Positions 36,873-46,748 of a stretch of 64,000 nucleotides of DNA are shown piece after piece (within the stretch, counting starts at the first letter, position 1; every line of letters begins with the position of its first letter). The position numbers and the translations under genes were made by a program. Location: positions 1-64,000 of the forward strand of contig JBMNJJ010000003.1 of the NCBI GenBank assembly GCA_050951605.1, read 5' to 3'. Below the pieces are notes generated by a model that was not told the origin of the DNA, did not search any database, and worked only from the letters and a program-made list of their open reading frames with translations. Origin of the DNA: DUTS01 sp050951605. Its GTDB lineage: Bacteria; Bacillota; Peptococcia; DRI-13; DTU073.

Positions 36873-37643
36873 TTATAACAGTTTTTTACCATAGATTACA
36901 TCTTCCCGGGTATATTTTGCAATATATTCTTCATATTTTTTGATCACATAAGCAAGGTCATTTAAATTTAAATAACCTACCCTCCATCTACTGACCTCAA
37001 ATTCAATTCCATGATATTGAAAATGGCTATCGGAGATCTCTTTAATAGGTTTATATCCTTCCATTAATAATTGCCCAAATCCCAGAAAAACCGCAGTTAC
37101 ATCAGTAAGAATTTCATTTTCCTCTTCCGGATAAAGCTCTAAATCATAATAAAACAAAAAATTATGTACACATTCATGAATTAAAATCGCTATAATTTGT
37201 AGAATGCTATAGCTATTATCCTTATAGAGGTGTATTTGCCAATTTGCTTCCCCATAAACTTCATATAAACCTGATATATCACCTAATTTGGTATCTCTTA
37301 CTATAACCTCAACCGAATTATATACCCCTGTATGAGCAACTATACTATCAGCTAGTTTTTGTAAAGTATCCGGCGAATATTTATCTCTTTTTAACTCCTG
37401 CATTATTTCCTCAGGTACTCTATAAACACCCGCCGAGAAAATCCTCTTTTTGCAAAACTGCTGTAGAATATATTCTATTTTTTCATCTAAGATTATATCC
37501 TTCTCTTTGGGAAAAACAGGGTCATCTCTTAACGCATCTGACTTTTTCCATAAGAAATCGACATATCTTATCATATACTTTCCTAATAATATTAACAACA
37601 ATATTAGTAATAATAAAAACATTGTATTATAGACTTTACCCAT
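36873..37643 (-). CDS. Putative membrane-anchored zinc metallopeptidase (HExxH), unknown function
   Basis: 256 residues from an ATG at 37643, with AAGGTGA upstream. One N-terminal helix (MFLLLLILLLILLGKYMI) is followed by a soluble domain. HECVH at about residue 160 fits HExxH, and a later NEILTDVTAVFLGFGQ resembles the third-ligand helix of minigluzincin-type peptidases. I do not recognise a named family. It sits inside the polysaccharide cluster between the 4,6-dehydratase (3 bp away) and a small DUF3467-like gene. Confidence 0.7.
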   Translation of the reverse strand: MGKVYNTMFLLLLILLLILLGKYMIRYVDFLWKKSDALRDDPVFPKEKDIILDEKIEYILQQFCKKRIFSAGVYRVPEEIMQELKRDKYSPDTLQKLADSIVAHTGVYNSVEVIVRDTKLGDISGLYEVYGEANWQIHLYKDNSYSILQIIAILIHECVHNFLFYYDLELYPEEENEILTDVTAVFLGFGQLLMEGYKPIKEISDSHFQYHGIEFEVSRWRVGYLNLNDLAYVIKKYEEYIAKYTREDVIYGKKLL

Positions 37644-37674
37644 GAACAATCACCTTAATCACATCTACCACTTT

Positions 37675-37998
37675 TTACTTACTCATATTATTGTCTTGAA
37701 TCTCTTCCTTTTTTTCTTCAAAATTCTCATCTAAACCCATCCCAATATCCTGCTCGTATTCCTTTTCATACTCCGTGCCAACTAAAAACAAGGACATTAT
37801 TAGATGCTGCAACATTACCGGAGGTATTTCTAAATTAGAAACAACTTGTGCCGCCTCAATTTGCTCTGAATGGTCATCTTTAACTAAAAAACCAAATTCC
37901 AATAATATTTTATTCTCAGCATAACCCACTCTATATGTATCGCAATACTTCGGCTTTTTTAGCTCCTCAGGAACTCTTATTTTCAAAGCTTGTTCCAT
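37675..37998 (-). CDS. Small acidic protein, weakly DUF3467-like
   Basis: 107 residues, cytoplasmic and acidic at the C-terminus. The stretch YCDTYRVGYAENKILLEFGF followed by a helix with PPVMLQHLIMSLF recalls DUF3467 proteins, which are about 100 residues; the resemblance is by eye and weak. AAGGAGG precedes the ATG. It ends 32 bp before the HExxH gene and probably forms a pair with it. Confidence 0.65.
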   Translation of the reverse strand: MEQALKIRVPEELKKPKYCDTYRVGYAENKILLEFGFLVKDDHSEQIEAAQVVSNLEIPPVMLQHLIMSLFLVGTEYEKEYEQDIGMGLDENFEEKKEEIQDNNMSK

Positions 37999-38075
37999 TT
38001 TTCTACCTCCTTTTTTTCACCATTTTTCATGGTATTATATAAAAATATTCCACATAAATCTAACAATTCCTGCAA
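37983..38075 (-). CDS. Possible 30-residue ORF overlapping the DUF3467-like gene
   Basis: From a TTG at 38075 this frame reads MQELLDLCGIFLYNTMKNG and ends KKEVEKWNKL. It is open further upstream to the end of the second murJ gene, and the extra residues (EPEFIELD) also look protein-like. It overlaps the next gene's start by 16 bp. There is no clear ribosome-binding site, so it may be a small coupled protein or the remains of a longer one. Confidence 0.35.
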   Translation of the reverse strand: MQELLDLCGIFLYNTMKNGEKKEVEKWNKL

Positions 38076-38100
38076 ATCCAGTTCAATAAACTCAGGTTCT

Positions 38101-39624
38101 CTATGTTGTAAGCTTTTTCAGTTCCTGTTTCAGCAAAAGAAGGATCTCTTGTACTTCTTGAATTTTAAGGAAATAGATCAAGATAAAATAAATTCCAGCA
38201 CCAATGACTATCGCTGTAATTAACGATAAATTCGCACTCCATTGTGTTAATAAAGCACCATAAGACCATCTGGCAACAAGCCCCATCACCAAAGAAGCAA
38301 AAACGATCTTCAACAAAGATAGGGAAATATTCATCAAACCAAAGTGTCCTATCTTTTTTCTTAAACTAATAAATAAAAGAAAAGTGCAAAACAAAGCGGA
38401 AATACTTGTAGCTAAAGCCAAACCGCCTATCCCCAAAAATCGAGATAAAATAATATTCAAAATAATATTAAGTACCACTGCTATCGTCGCATTAATCATC
38501 GGGGTTTTCGTATCCCGGAGAGAATAAAAGGCTCGCGAAAGCACTTCTCTTAAGCCATAACCGACCATACCCAAAGCATAAAAAAACAGAGCGCCTGAAG
38601 TCAGCACAATCGCTTTTTCATCAAAAACCCCTCTACCAAATAACAACCGTACAATAGGTTCAGCAAAAATCATCGCTCCAACTGTAGCCGGAATAATTAA
38701 TACATTAATCCCACTAATCGATTCGGATAAAACCTTTTTCAAGCCGCTAGTATTATTCTCTACAGCCATCTTCGAAATCAAAGGATACATCACCGTAGCT
38801 ATTGATGTTACAAATATACCATGCATAAACAAATTAAGCCTATTAGCATAGTTTAATGCAGAAATCCCACCTTCCACAATTAGCGAAGCAAGAGTACGAT
38901 CCACCAAGACATTAATCTGATTAACAGAAACACTAATAATAATCGGTAGTGATAAGTACAGCAGTTTCTTTAAATATTCATCGTTTTTATCTAAAGTCAA
39001 ATGATAGCGATACCCTTTTTGATAAACAAAAGGAATTACAAAAAGTAATTGAGAGGCTGTAGCCAGTACACTCCCAATCGCTAAAATCATCAAACTATTC
39101 CTTGAACTTAAAGCTATCGTGATAATAGTAATAAAATTAAGCGGAAAACCTATTAAAGCAGGAATAATATAATTATTCTTTATTTGTAAGTACCCACTAA
39201 AAATATAAATAGCCCCAGAAAAATAAATGCCGAACAATGTAAGCCGCGTAAAAAAAACAGCCAGTTTTAAAGTTTCCCCGGTAAAGCCTACCGCAAATAC
39301 TTTGACCAGAGGCACGGTAAATATTAAACCTAAAAGTATAACTAAAGTACACAAAACAAACACAAAATTAAGCAAATTGTTGGTAAACCGGTCCGCGCGA
39401 GGCACACCCTTTTCCTGCACAATACCACTATACAGCGGAATATAAGTCGTAGCTATCCCTGCCCCAATAAAAGCAAAAATCACACTAGGAATAGTGAGAG
39501 CAATTAAATAAGCATCACTAATATTCGATGCTCCATAAAAGTACGATAAAGTTATTTCTCTAATAAAGCCCACAAATTTTGATACAATCGTGATGAGCAT
39601 TAACGCTATTGCGGTTTTTTTCAT
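38101..39624 (-). CDS. MurJ/MviN-type flippase (second copy)
   Basis: A 507-residue protein with about 14 membrane segments and the family motifs LITIVSKFVGFIREITLSYF, NQINVLVDRTLASLIVEGG and ISALNYANRLNLFMHGIF. Position in the capsule cluster, 5 bp after galU, suggests it acts as the flippase (Wzx role) for the polymer's lipid-linked repeat rather than for lipid II. That assignment is inference from location. Confidence 0.88.
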   Translation of the reverse strand: MKKTAIALMLITIVSKFVGFIREITLSYFYGASNISDAYLIALTIPSVIFAFIGAGIATTYIPLYSGIVQEKGVPRADRFTNNLLNFVFVLCTLVILLGLIFTVPLVKVFAVGFTGETLKLAVFFTRLTLFGIYFSGAIYIFSGYLQIKNNYIIPALIGFPLNFITIITIALSSRNSLMILAIGSVLATASQLLFVIPFVYQKGYRYHLTLDKNDEYLKKLLYLSLPIIISVSVNQINVLVDRTLASLIVEGGISALNYANRLNLFMHGIFVTSIATVMYPLISKMAVENNTSGLKKVLSESISGINVLIIPATVGAMIFAEPIVRLLFGRGVFDEKAIVLTSGALFFYALGMVGYGLREVLSRAFYSLRDTKTPMINATIAVVLNIILNIILSRFLGIGGLALATSISALFCTFLLFISLRKKIGHFGLMNISLSLLKIVFASLVMGLVARWSYGALLTQWSANLSLITAIVIGAGIYFILIYFLKIQEVQEILLLLKQELKKLTT

Positions 39625-39629
39625 GAACT

Positions 39630-40520
39630 TTATTCCTCACATTTTCCTATTTTTTCTCTTTCCATAATCTCTTCCAAGTACGACAAAAAATCCTCCCGTA
39701 AATCTGCCCGCCGCAAAGCAAACTCTACCGTCGCTTCTAAAAAACCTTGTTTAGCTCCTACATCATATCTTCTACCCTCAAAATTATAAGCATACATCGT
39801 TTCTTGCTTCGCCAATTCCTTTAAAGCATCAGTTAATTGGATCTCACCACCCGCCCCTGGTCGCGTATGTTCCAAGAGAGTAAAAATCGTAGGATTAATA
39901 ATATACCTCCCCAAAATCGCGACATTAGAAGGAGCCACTTCTCTCACCGGCTTTTCTACCAAATCTTTTACTTGATAAACCCGCTCCCCAATCTTTTTTC
40001 CCTCAATAATCCCATATTTATTGACATCCTCAGGGGCCACTTCTTGTACTCCTAAAATAGTGGTCTGATACTGTTGATGTATTTCCAGCATTTGTTGCAA
40101 ACAAGGTTTTTGAGCATAAACAATATCATCACCTAAAAGCACGGCAAAAGGTTCATTACTAATAAAGCTTTGCGCACAATAAATAGCATGTCCCAACCCC
40201 CGCGGTTCTTTTTGCCGAATATAATAAATATTAGCCATCTCGGAAATCTTTCTTACCTCGGCTAAAAGTTCAGCCTTACCCTTAGCTTCTAACTCCAACT
40301 CTAACTCAACCGATTTATCGAAATGGTCCTCAATCGACTTTTTATTCCGACCTGTAATAATCAATATTTCTTCTATTCCCGAAGCTACGGCTTCCTCAAT
40401 TATATACTGTAAAGTAGGTTTATCTACTATCGGTAACATTTCCTTGGGCTGAGCCTTCGTTGCCGGCAAGAATCGTGTCCCCAAGCCTGCCGCCGGAATA
40501 ATTGCCTTACGTATCTTCAT
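39630..40520 (-). CDS. galU: UTP-glucose-1-phosphate uridylyltransferase GalU
   Basis: 296 residues, the standard GalU/GtaB length. The nucleotidyltransferase signature AAGLGTRFLPATKAQPKEML and VDKPTLQYIIEEAV is at the start. GLGHAIYCAQ, LGDDIV and GRYIINPTIF follow. It makes UDP-glucose, the feedstock for the Ugd and GalE enzymes encoded in the same operon. Confidence 0.96.
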   Translation of the reverse strand: MKIRKAIIPAAGLGTRFLPATKAQPKEMLPIVDKPTLQYIIEEAVASGIEEILIITGRNKKSIEDHFDKSVELELELEAKGKAELLAEVRKISEMANIYYIRQKEPRGLGHAIYCAQSFISNEPFAVLLGDDIVYAQKPCLQQMLEIHQQYQTTILGVQEVAPEDVNKYGIIEGKKIGERVYQVKDLVEKPVREVAPSNVAILGRYIINPTIFTLLEHTRPGAGGEIQLTDALKELAKQETMYAYNFEGRRYDVGAKQGFLEATVEFALRRADLREDFLSYLEEIMEREKIGKCEE

Positions 40521-40554
40521 CTTTGATTACCCTCCACCGTTCTATTATCCTTTC

Positions 40555-41721
40555 TTAATCCCTCTGATACAAATCTCTCGTATAAACTTTATCCGCTACA
40601 TCTTTTATTTCCTCAGACCATCTGTTAGCCACAATAATATCAGCTACCTTCTTAAACTCAGCTAAATCTCTCATCACCTTTAAACCCTGAAAATAATTTT
40701 CCTTTAATGCCGGTTCATACACCACTACTTCACTTCCCTTATCTTTAAGCCGTTTCATAACCCCCAAAATAGCAGCCTCCCTAAAATTATCAGAAGCTGT
40801 TTTCATCGTCAATCTATAAATGCCTACTATCTTAGGTTTTTCGGCTAAAATTTGCTCAGCAATATAATCTTTCCTTATTTGATTAGCTGCCACAATAGAA
40901 CCTATAAGATTATTAGGAATATCCGCATAATTAGCCAATAACTGTTTTGCATCTTTCGGCAAACAGTAGCCCCCATAACCAAAAGAAGGATTGTTATAAT
41001 AATTCCCAATACGTGGGTCAAGCCCTATTCCTTCAATGATTTGCTTGGTGTCTAAACCCTTCATCTCGGCATAAGTATCAAGTTCATTAAAAAAGGTCAC
41101 CCGCATAGCAAGATATGTATTAGCAAAAAGCTTTATCGCCTCAGCTTCCGTAGCATCAGTGAATAATATGGGGATATCTTTTTTAAGTGCACCTTGCACT
41201 AAAAGGTTGGCAAACACTTTAGCTCTTTCTGACTTCTCACCTACTACAATGCGCGAAGGATATAAATTATCATAAAGAGCTTTTCCTTCTCGAGAAAATT
41301 CCGGCGAAAAAATAATATTCTCTGTTTTAAACTTTTGTTTAACTTTTTTTGTATAGCCAATCGGTACAGTAGATTTAATAATTATTATCGCCGCTGAATT
41401 AATAGATAAAACATCAGCAATCACTGTTTCAATAGCTGTGGTATTAAAACAATTCTTGCCCGAATCATAATCAGTCGGCGTGGCAATAATTACATAATCA
41501 GCATCTTGATAAGCCAGATTATTATCTGTAGTCGCCTTTAAATTTAAATCCTTATGAACAAGATAATCGATAATCTCCGCATCATTGAGTGGTGATTGTT
41601 GCTGATTAACCAAATCTACTTTTTTCGGCTGAATATCCAGAGCTATAACTTCATGCTCTTGAGCCAACAAAACGGCGTGAGACAATCCGACATAACCAAT
41701 TCCGACGATAGCAATTTTCAT
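40555..41721 (-). CDS. ugd: UDP-glucose 6-dehydrogenase
   Basis: 388 residues from the ATG at 41721 (AGGTGAG upstream), exactly the length of the short E. coli-type Ugd. The N-terminal NAD fold is KIAIVGIGYVGLSHAVLLAQ. The catalytic cysteine region is NPSFGYGGYCLPKDAKQLL, with the supporting SPEFSREGKALYDN. It oxidises UDP-glucose to UDP-glucuronate, which the decarboxylase at 44.8 kb can turn into UDP-xylose. Confidence 0.95.
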   Translation of the reverse strand: MKIAIVGIGYVGLSHAVLLAQEHEVIALDIQPKKVDLVNQQQSPLNDAEIIDYLVHKDLNLKATTDNNLAYQDADYVIIATPTDYDSGKNCFNTTAIETVIADVLSINSAAIIIIKSTVPIGYTKKVKQKFKTENIIFSPEFSREGKALYDNLYPSRIVVGEKSERAKVFANLLVQGALKKDIPILFTDATEAEAIKLFANTYLAMRVTFFNELDTYAEMKGLDTKQIIEGIGLDPRIGNYYNNPSFGYGGYCLPKDAKQLLANYADIPNNLIGSIVAANQIRKDYIAEQILAEKPKIVGIYRLTMKTASDNFREAAILGVMKRLKDKGSEVVVYEPALKENYFQGLKVMRDLAEFKKVADIIVANRWSEEIKDVADKVYTRDLYQRD

Positions 41722-41826
41722 TCTCTCACCTTCCCTAAACGCCACAGCCCACGTAATTTCAAAGATAATGTTTCCGCGCTTTTTATCTGAATGCCCCGGA
41801 AGCGGGGAATACTTTTGCCCCTTGCT

Positions 41827-42456
41827 TTAGCTGGGGGGAGTATTACATATTTCTTCCGTACCTCTGGCAAATTTCTCCTCACCCAATAAAACTACACCGA
41901 TAGTACGAATAATTATCTTCAAATCAAGTCCCAGACTAAAATTTTCTAGATAATACAGATCATATTTATGCCTTTCTTTTAAAGGCAAATAGATATTACC
42001 ATTTACTTGGGCTAGACCTGTTAAACCCGGCTTTACTTGGAATCTTTTTAATTCTTCTGCATTATATCCTGAAAGGTTATGCCTATTTTCAGGTCTTGGC
42101 CCCACAAGACTCATTTCTCCCTTAAGCACATTTAAAAGTTGAGGTAACTCATCAATTTTATAGCGACGTAAAAACCTGCCTACACGAGTTATACGTTCAT
42201 CATCGAGCATAACCTCTTGACCCTGAAGTGTTTTTTCGGCACTATGCCACATCGTTCTAAATTTATACACCCGAAAAAATTGCAGATTAAACCCGGGTCT
42301 TTCCTGAAGAAAAAATGCAGGGCCGGGAGAATCTAATTTAATGACGACGATAATTAATAACCACAGAGGAATAAAAAAAAGCAAAACTAAAAATGAGAAA
42401 CTGAAATCAAATACTCTTTTTATACGCTTTTGAATATTTAAACTAGTTTTTTTCAC
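41827..42456 (-). CDS. Initiating sugar-phosphate transferase (WbaP/EpsL-type, bacterial sugar transferase family)
   Basis: 209 residues from a GTG at 42456 with GAGGGTGG upstream. One membrane helix (FSFLVLLFFIPLWLLIIVVI) precedes the catalytic core. Family motifs are PAFFLQERPGFN, FRVYKFRTMW, DELPQLLNVLKGEMSLVG followed by PRPE, and KPGLTGLAQVNG. It places the first sugar phosphate on undecaprenyl phosphate at the inner membrane face. It is a monotopic short form without the N-terminal four-helix domain. Confidence 0.92.
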   Translation of the reverse strand: MKKTSLNIQKRIKRVFDFSFSFLVLLFFIPLWLLIIVVIKLDSPGPAFFLQERPGFNLQFFRVYKFRTMWHSAEKTLQGQEVMLDDERITRVGRFLRRYKIDELPQLLNVLKGEMSLVGPRPENRHNLSGYNAEELKRFQVKPGLTGLAQVNGNIYLPLKERHKYDLYYLENFSLGLDLKIIIRTIGVVLLGEEKFARGTEEICNTPPS

Positions 42457-42541
42457 TAAAACCACCCTCAAAATACTCAAATTGATACTAATGAAGGAAT
42501 TAAATGCTCATTTTTAAGTTTAGTAACTATTTTTTTAAGTG

Positions 42542-44767
42542 TCAAGTTTGCCGTTCTGACTTTTGCCTATATTTCTGAATACTACTCTTGGCAAATTTCA
42601 CATAGAACGGATTTACCTCTATCGTCGGCGAAACACCTTGCATTTCTTGATTCACAACTGTCCAGGCTCGAAGTTCTTCATACATAACCAGGGAAGGCTC
42701 CCGCAAAGCCAAAGCAAAATAAGCATTGGCCTTTTCATATTCTCCTTCTAAACATTCCACTACCCCGGCATAATAATTAATAAAAACAGCCTCGTTTAAT
42801 TTCTCCCCTTCCCAATAAGCTAGACGCTCCGGCTCAACTTTTTGCATTTGTTCTACGGTACGAGCATACAATTGACGAGCCAGGTCAAGATATTTTTTTT
42901 GCCCACTTTCGATAGCTAATTGGACATAGTTTTCCATCGCATACTGGTAACCACTGTTTTGCATCGGCATTAAGGTAATTACTTTTTCAAAATAAGGGAT
43001 AGCTGCTTCTTTCCTTTGTAATTGACCTAAAACTAAGCCTTTGGTTATATAAGTTTCATATTGATAAGGAGCCAATTCAATCGCCCGCTCTAAATGCTCT
43101 AACCCCTCCTCTATTTCTGTAATGGATTTTTGCTGAAATCCTTTCGCTATTTTAATCAAACCTAAATGCGACGAATAAAGTGGATTTAAAGGAACTAACT
43201 TTTGAGCTTTGCCTAAATTCCGCTCATATTGAGGAGCAATCGTTAACTTTACAAGTCGATTCGTTCTTAAACTAGCCAAGGCCTGATACGAATAAAAATA
43301 AGCTAACCCCATACTAGTAACCGAAATAAATAAAACACCCGCTAAAATTAAAGAAACAAACCGCAACGACTGATTATGAACAGGTTTAAATCTATATTCA
43401 CTCCCTAATAAACCTACTAAAACAAAAAGATACATCGATACAGCAGTAAAGGAAAGGTCCAGGTCAATAAAAGAATGTAAAAAAACTACACCTAACGCTA
43501 AAAAAATGATTTTCTCTAAAGTAGTACTCTTTTGCCTTTTCCAGCGCCAAATTTGTTGCCCAAAAATAAAACCAAAGAGTCCTAAAAATAAAAGAGTGCC
43601 CAGCAGACCACTTTCCACCATAGTTTGCATAACACTACTATGTACATAAGCACTATTATAGAGATGACCTTGTATATGTCTATATAAAACACTCCAACCA
43701 TCAGCCCCTGTACCCAAAAGCCAATGTTTTTGGAAAATCTTTAAAGCATCTTTATATAAGTAAAAACGAAAATTTACAGTTGGTGTTTCTAAATTTATTT
43801 CCGCTAATCTAGTTATTTTCGGCGAAATAACTTTCTCCGGGAAATATTGGGCTACCGCAACACCACCCACAAGAAGAAGTACACTTATTACCCCAACTAC
43901 AGAAGAAAGACGAACACGCTTTTTGGCTACCAATAAATTTAAAAATAGAACTAAAAATATACCTACAAGTAAGATAAAGAGCGTTTTAACATTAGGATTT
44001 TTTATAATAAAATTAGCACTAATTAAACCAAAGACATTAATTAAAAAAAGGTTTCCCAAAGCAAGCCTACGATACTCCTTTTCCAAAGAAAACAACAAAA
44101 CAAGTAGAGCAGGAAAATAAACTAACAAGGAGCCCCGGGATAATGTAGCGTAAAAAGCCACTGTGTTGAGAAACCACCCCGTTAAAAGTAAGCCTCGCTC
44201 CCCCTTTTTAGTACTTACTACATAAAAATAAATAGTTAATAAAATGGTGGCAACCAACATAATAGCATAAGTATTAGGGTACTGAAAGGTCGAACAAAAT
44301 CGTCTCTTAGTAATAAAATTAGTACGTATCAAAATATCGGCTTGAGCTAAAAAGGTAAATATAGTTCCCAAAGTAATCGCACTAATCATCGTCAGCAGAA
44401 CTTTTTTTCGCTCCTGTTCCTCTTTACTCCAAAGATGTCCGACCAGAAAACAAATTACAAAATAAAAAATATATTTTAAAAAACCGACATAAGCTTGATG
44501 AGGTGATATAGCCCCGAGGAAACTTAAAAAATAACTAGCACATAAAAACATAAGTAAAATATCAGGAATACCAAATTTTATTTCCCTACCTTGCTTTTTG
44601 AATACACAAAAAAGAAGCAGAACAACAGGCATGGCTAAAGGCCAAAACTTTTCTTCAAAAAAAGAGCCATAATTTAAAGGAGCTAAAAAAAGAAGCAGCA
44701 GGAAAAAACATTTAATCATCTTCAAATTGATTTGAATTTTATGCTTTATTTGACCTTTTTTCTTCAT
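42542..44767 (-). CDS. O-antigen ligase/polymerase-like membrane protein with C-terminal TPR region
   Basis: 741 residues. About twelve membrane segments fill residues 15-480, with a Wzy_C-type extracytoplasmic loop around 330-380 (KHWLLGTGADGWSVLYRHIQ, then HSSVMQTMVESGLLG). Residues 500-740 are helical TPR-like repeats, for example YETYITKGLVLGQLQRKEAA. This layout is common in Clostridia and probably polymerises or ligates exported repeat units. No ligase-versus-polymerase distinction can be made from sequence. Confidence 0.88.
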   Translation of the reverse strand: MKKKGQIKHKIQINLKMIKCFFLLLLFLAPLNYGSFFEEKFWPLAMPVVLLLFCVFKKQGREIKFGIPDILLMFLCASYFLSFLGAISPHQAYVGFLKYIFYFVICFLVGHLWSKEEQERKKVLLTMISAITLGTIFTFLAQADILIRTNFITKRRFCSTFQYPNTYAIMLVATILLTIYFYVVSTKKGERGLLLTGWFLNTVAFYATLSRGSLLVYFPALLVLLFSLEKEYRRLALGNLFLINVFGLISANFIIKNPNVKTLFILLVGIFLVLFLNLLVAKKRVRLSSVVGVISVLLLVGGVAVAQYFPEKVISPKITRLAEINLETPTVNFRFYLYKDALKIFQKHWLLGTGADGWSVLYRHIQGHLYNSAYVHSSVMQTMVESGLLGTLLFLGLFGFIFGQQIWRWKRQKSTTLEKIIFLALGVVFLHSFIDLDLSFTAVSMYLFVLVGLLGSEYRFKPVHNQSLRFVSLILAGVLFISVTSMGLAYFYSYQALASLRTNRLVKLTIAPQYERNLGKAQKLVPLNPLYSSHLGLIKIAKGFQQKSITEIEEGLEHLERAIELAPYQYETYITKGLVLGQLQRKEAAIPYFEKVITLMPMQNSGYQYAMENYVQLAIESGQKKYLDLARQLYARTVEQMQKVEPERLAYWEGEKLNEAVFINYYAGVVECLEGEYEKANAYFALALREPSLVMYEELRAWTVVNQEMQGVSPTIEVNPFYVKFAKSSIQKYRQKSERQT

Positions 44768-44788
44768 CTGCTTACTCCTCGTGCTTTT

Positions 44789-45724
44789 TTATAAATCCAA
44801 ATTCCGGAAATACTCGATAGTTTTCCTTAAACCTTCGGCTAAAGAAACTAAAGGTTCCCATTTTAATTTTTGTTTAGCCAAAGTAATGACTGGCCGCCTT
44901 TTTTGCGGGTCATCCTGTGGTAAAGGCTGAAAAACAATTTTGGCTTGGGAATTAGTTAACTCCACTATCTTTTCCGCAAGGGTAAGAATAGAAATTTCAT
45001 TAGGATTCCCCATATTAATCGGACCCCTTACTTCCGCTTCACTGTTCATCAACCTAACCATGCCTTCGATCAAGTCATCGATAAAACAAAAACTTCGTGT
45101 CTGACTACCATCTCCATAAACGGTAAGGTCTTCTCCTTTTAAAGCTTGTACTATAAAATTGGAAACCACCCGGCCATCATAGGGATGCATTCTAGGTCCA
45201 TAGGTATTAAAAATTCGCATGACCTTAATCCGGACTTGATACTGACGATAATAATCAAAAAATAGTGTTTCGGCTATTCTTTTCCCTTCATCATAACAAG
45301 AGCGCACCCCAATAGGATTGACATAACCCCAACAAGTTTCCGGTTGAGGATGTAGTTTAGGGTCACCATAAACCTCGCTCGTACTGGCTTGCAAGATTTT
45401 TGCCCCTGTCTTCTCTGCCAGTTCCAACATATTTACTACCCCATAAACACAAGTCTTAATTGTTTTAATGGGGTCAGCCTGATAATGCAAAGGACTGGCC
45501 GGACACGCAAGATTATAAATCTCATCGACCTCTACAAAAAATGGCTCGATAAGGTCATGCTCTACAAATTGAAAATACTTATTATTTAATAAATGCCTAA
45601 TATTAGCTTGACTACCGGTAGATAAATTATCTAGACAAATAATTTCATTCCCTTCTGCTAAAAGACGTTCACATAAATGAGAACCTATAAAGCCTGCTCC
45701 TCCGGTAACCAATATTTTTTTCAT
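44789..45724 (-). CDS. UDP-glucuronate decarboxylase (UDP-xylose synthase) family SDR
   Basis: 311 residues from the ATG at 45724 (GAGGAG upstream); the longer open frame overlaps galE and is unlikely. Features are KKILVTGGAGFIGSHLCERL, the UXS-type YNLACPASPLHYQ, catalytic YDEGKR and RIFNTYGPRMHP. The enzyme decarboxylates UDP-glucuronate to UDP-xylose in the cytoplasm, directly using the Ugd product. Other dTDP-sugar dehydratases are less likely because of the ACPASP segment. Confidence 0.9.
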   Translation of the reverse strand: MKKILVTGGAGFIGSHLCERLLAEGNEIICLDNLSTGSQANIRHLLNNKYFQFVEHDLIEPFFVEVDEIYNLACPASPLHYQADPIKTIKTCVYGVVNMLELAEKTGAKILQASTSEVYGDPKLHPQPETCWGYVNPIGVRSCYDEGKRIAETLFFDYYRQYQVRIKVMRIFNTYGPRMHPYDGRVVSNFIVQALKGEDLTVYGDGSQTRSFCFIDDLIEGMVRLMNSEAEVRGPINMGNPNEISILTLAEKIVELTNSQAKIVFQPLPQDDPQKRRPVITLAKQKLKWEPLVSLAEGLRKTIEYFRNLDL

Positions 45725-45728
45725 CTCA

Positions 45729-46748
45729 TCATAACTCCTCACTGTAACCATGTGGATTGTTTTTTTGCCAACGCCAGGAATCACGACACATCTCTATAAG
45801 ATTCTTCTCCGCTTTCCAGCCTAATTCCTGTAAAGCTTTCGACGGGTCAGCATAACACTGCGCAATATCTCCCGGTCTTCGCTCTGTAATTATATAGGGA
45901 ATTTCCTGCCCTGTAACTTCCATAAAACTATACAGGACATCAAGCACACTATATCCTACCCCGGTTCCCAAATTATACGCCTCTACACCTGTCATCACCT
46001 GAACTTTTTCCAAAGCCCGTAAATGCCCTTTAGCTAAATCGACAACATGAAGATAATCCCTTACCCCTGTACCATCATGAGTGGCATAGTCATCGCCAAA
46101 AACAAATAGTTTTTCTCTTTTCCCCACCGCAACCTGAGTAAGATAGGGCATCAGATTATTAGGAATCCCTTGGGGGTCCTCACCGATGCGCCCACTTTCA
46201 TGTGCACCAATAGGATTAAAATAACGTAATAAAGCAATACTCCATTCCTGCTCTGCTCTATATAAGTCACCTAAAATCTTTTCGATCATTAATTTGGTTC
46301 GACCATAGGGATTCGTAGCCCGCAAGGGAAAATCTTCGGTAATGGGTACAGAGTCCGGCACCCCGTAAACAGTAGCCGAGGAACTAAAAACAATTTTCTT
46401 TACTCCATATTTTTGCATTACCATACACAAAATTAAAGTACCCATAACATTATTCCGATAATAACATAATGGCTTCTCTACTGATTCGCCCACAGCCTTT
46501 AACCCGGCAAAATGAATTACGGCCTCAATCTCATTTGCGGCAAACACCTGCTCCAGCTTTTCTTGCTCTAAAAGGTTGACTTCATAAAACTTAAATGTTT
46601 TTTCGGTTATATCTTTTATCCGTTTTAAAACTTCCGGTTTACTATTCGAAAAGTTATCGACAATAATAAGCTCATAACCGGCAGTTAACAGTTCTACACA
46701 AGTATGACTGCCAATATAACCCGCTCCTCCGGTAACCAATATCGCCAA
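45729..46748 (-). CDS. galE: UDP-glucose 4-epimerase GalE
   Basis: 339 residues, the standard GalE length. LVTGGAGYIGSHTCVELL is the NAD-binding start, with SSATVYG and the catalytic YGRTKLM region. LRYFNPIGAHESGRIGEDP and RDYLHVVDLAKGHL are diagnostic. It interconverts UDP-glucose and UDP-galactose. It ends 4 bp before the UDP-xylose synthase start. Confidence 0.96.
   Translation of the reverse strand: MAILVTGGAGYIGSHTCVELLTAGYELIIVDNFSNSKPEVLKRIKDITEKTFKFYEVNLLEQEKLEQVFAANEIEAVIHFAGLKAVGESVEKPLCYYRNNVMGTLILCMVMQKYGVKKIVFSSSATVYGVPDSVPITEDFPLRATNPYGRTKLMIEKILGDLYRAEQEWSIALLRYFNPIGAHESGRIGEDPQGIPNNLMPYLTQVAVGKREKLFVFGDDYATHDGTGVRDYLHVVDLAKGHLRALEKVQVMTGVEAYNLGTGVGYSVLDVLYSFMEVTGQEIPYIITERRPGDIAQCYADPSKALQELGWKAEKNLIEMCRDSWRWQKNNPHGYSEEL

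Noticed and set aside
41750..41826. GC-rich CCCCGGAAGCGGGG hairpin before the sugar transferase gene end
   Set aside because: The stem is only 4 bp and no T-run follows, so I do not call it a terminator.
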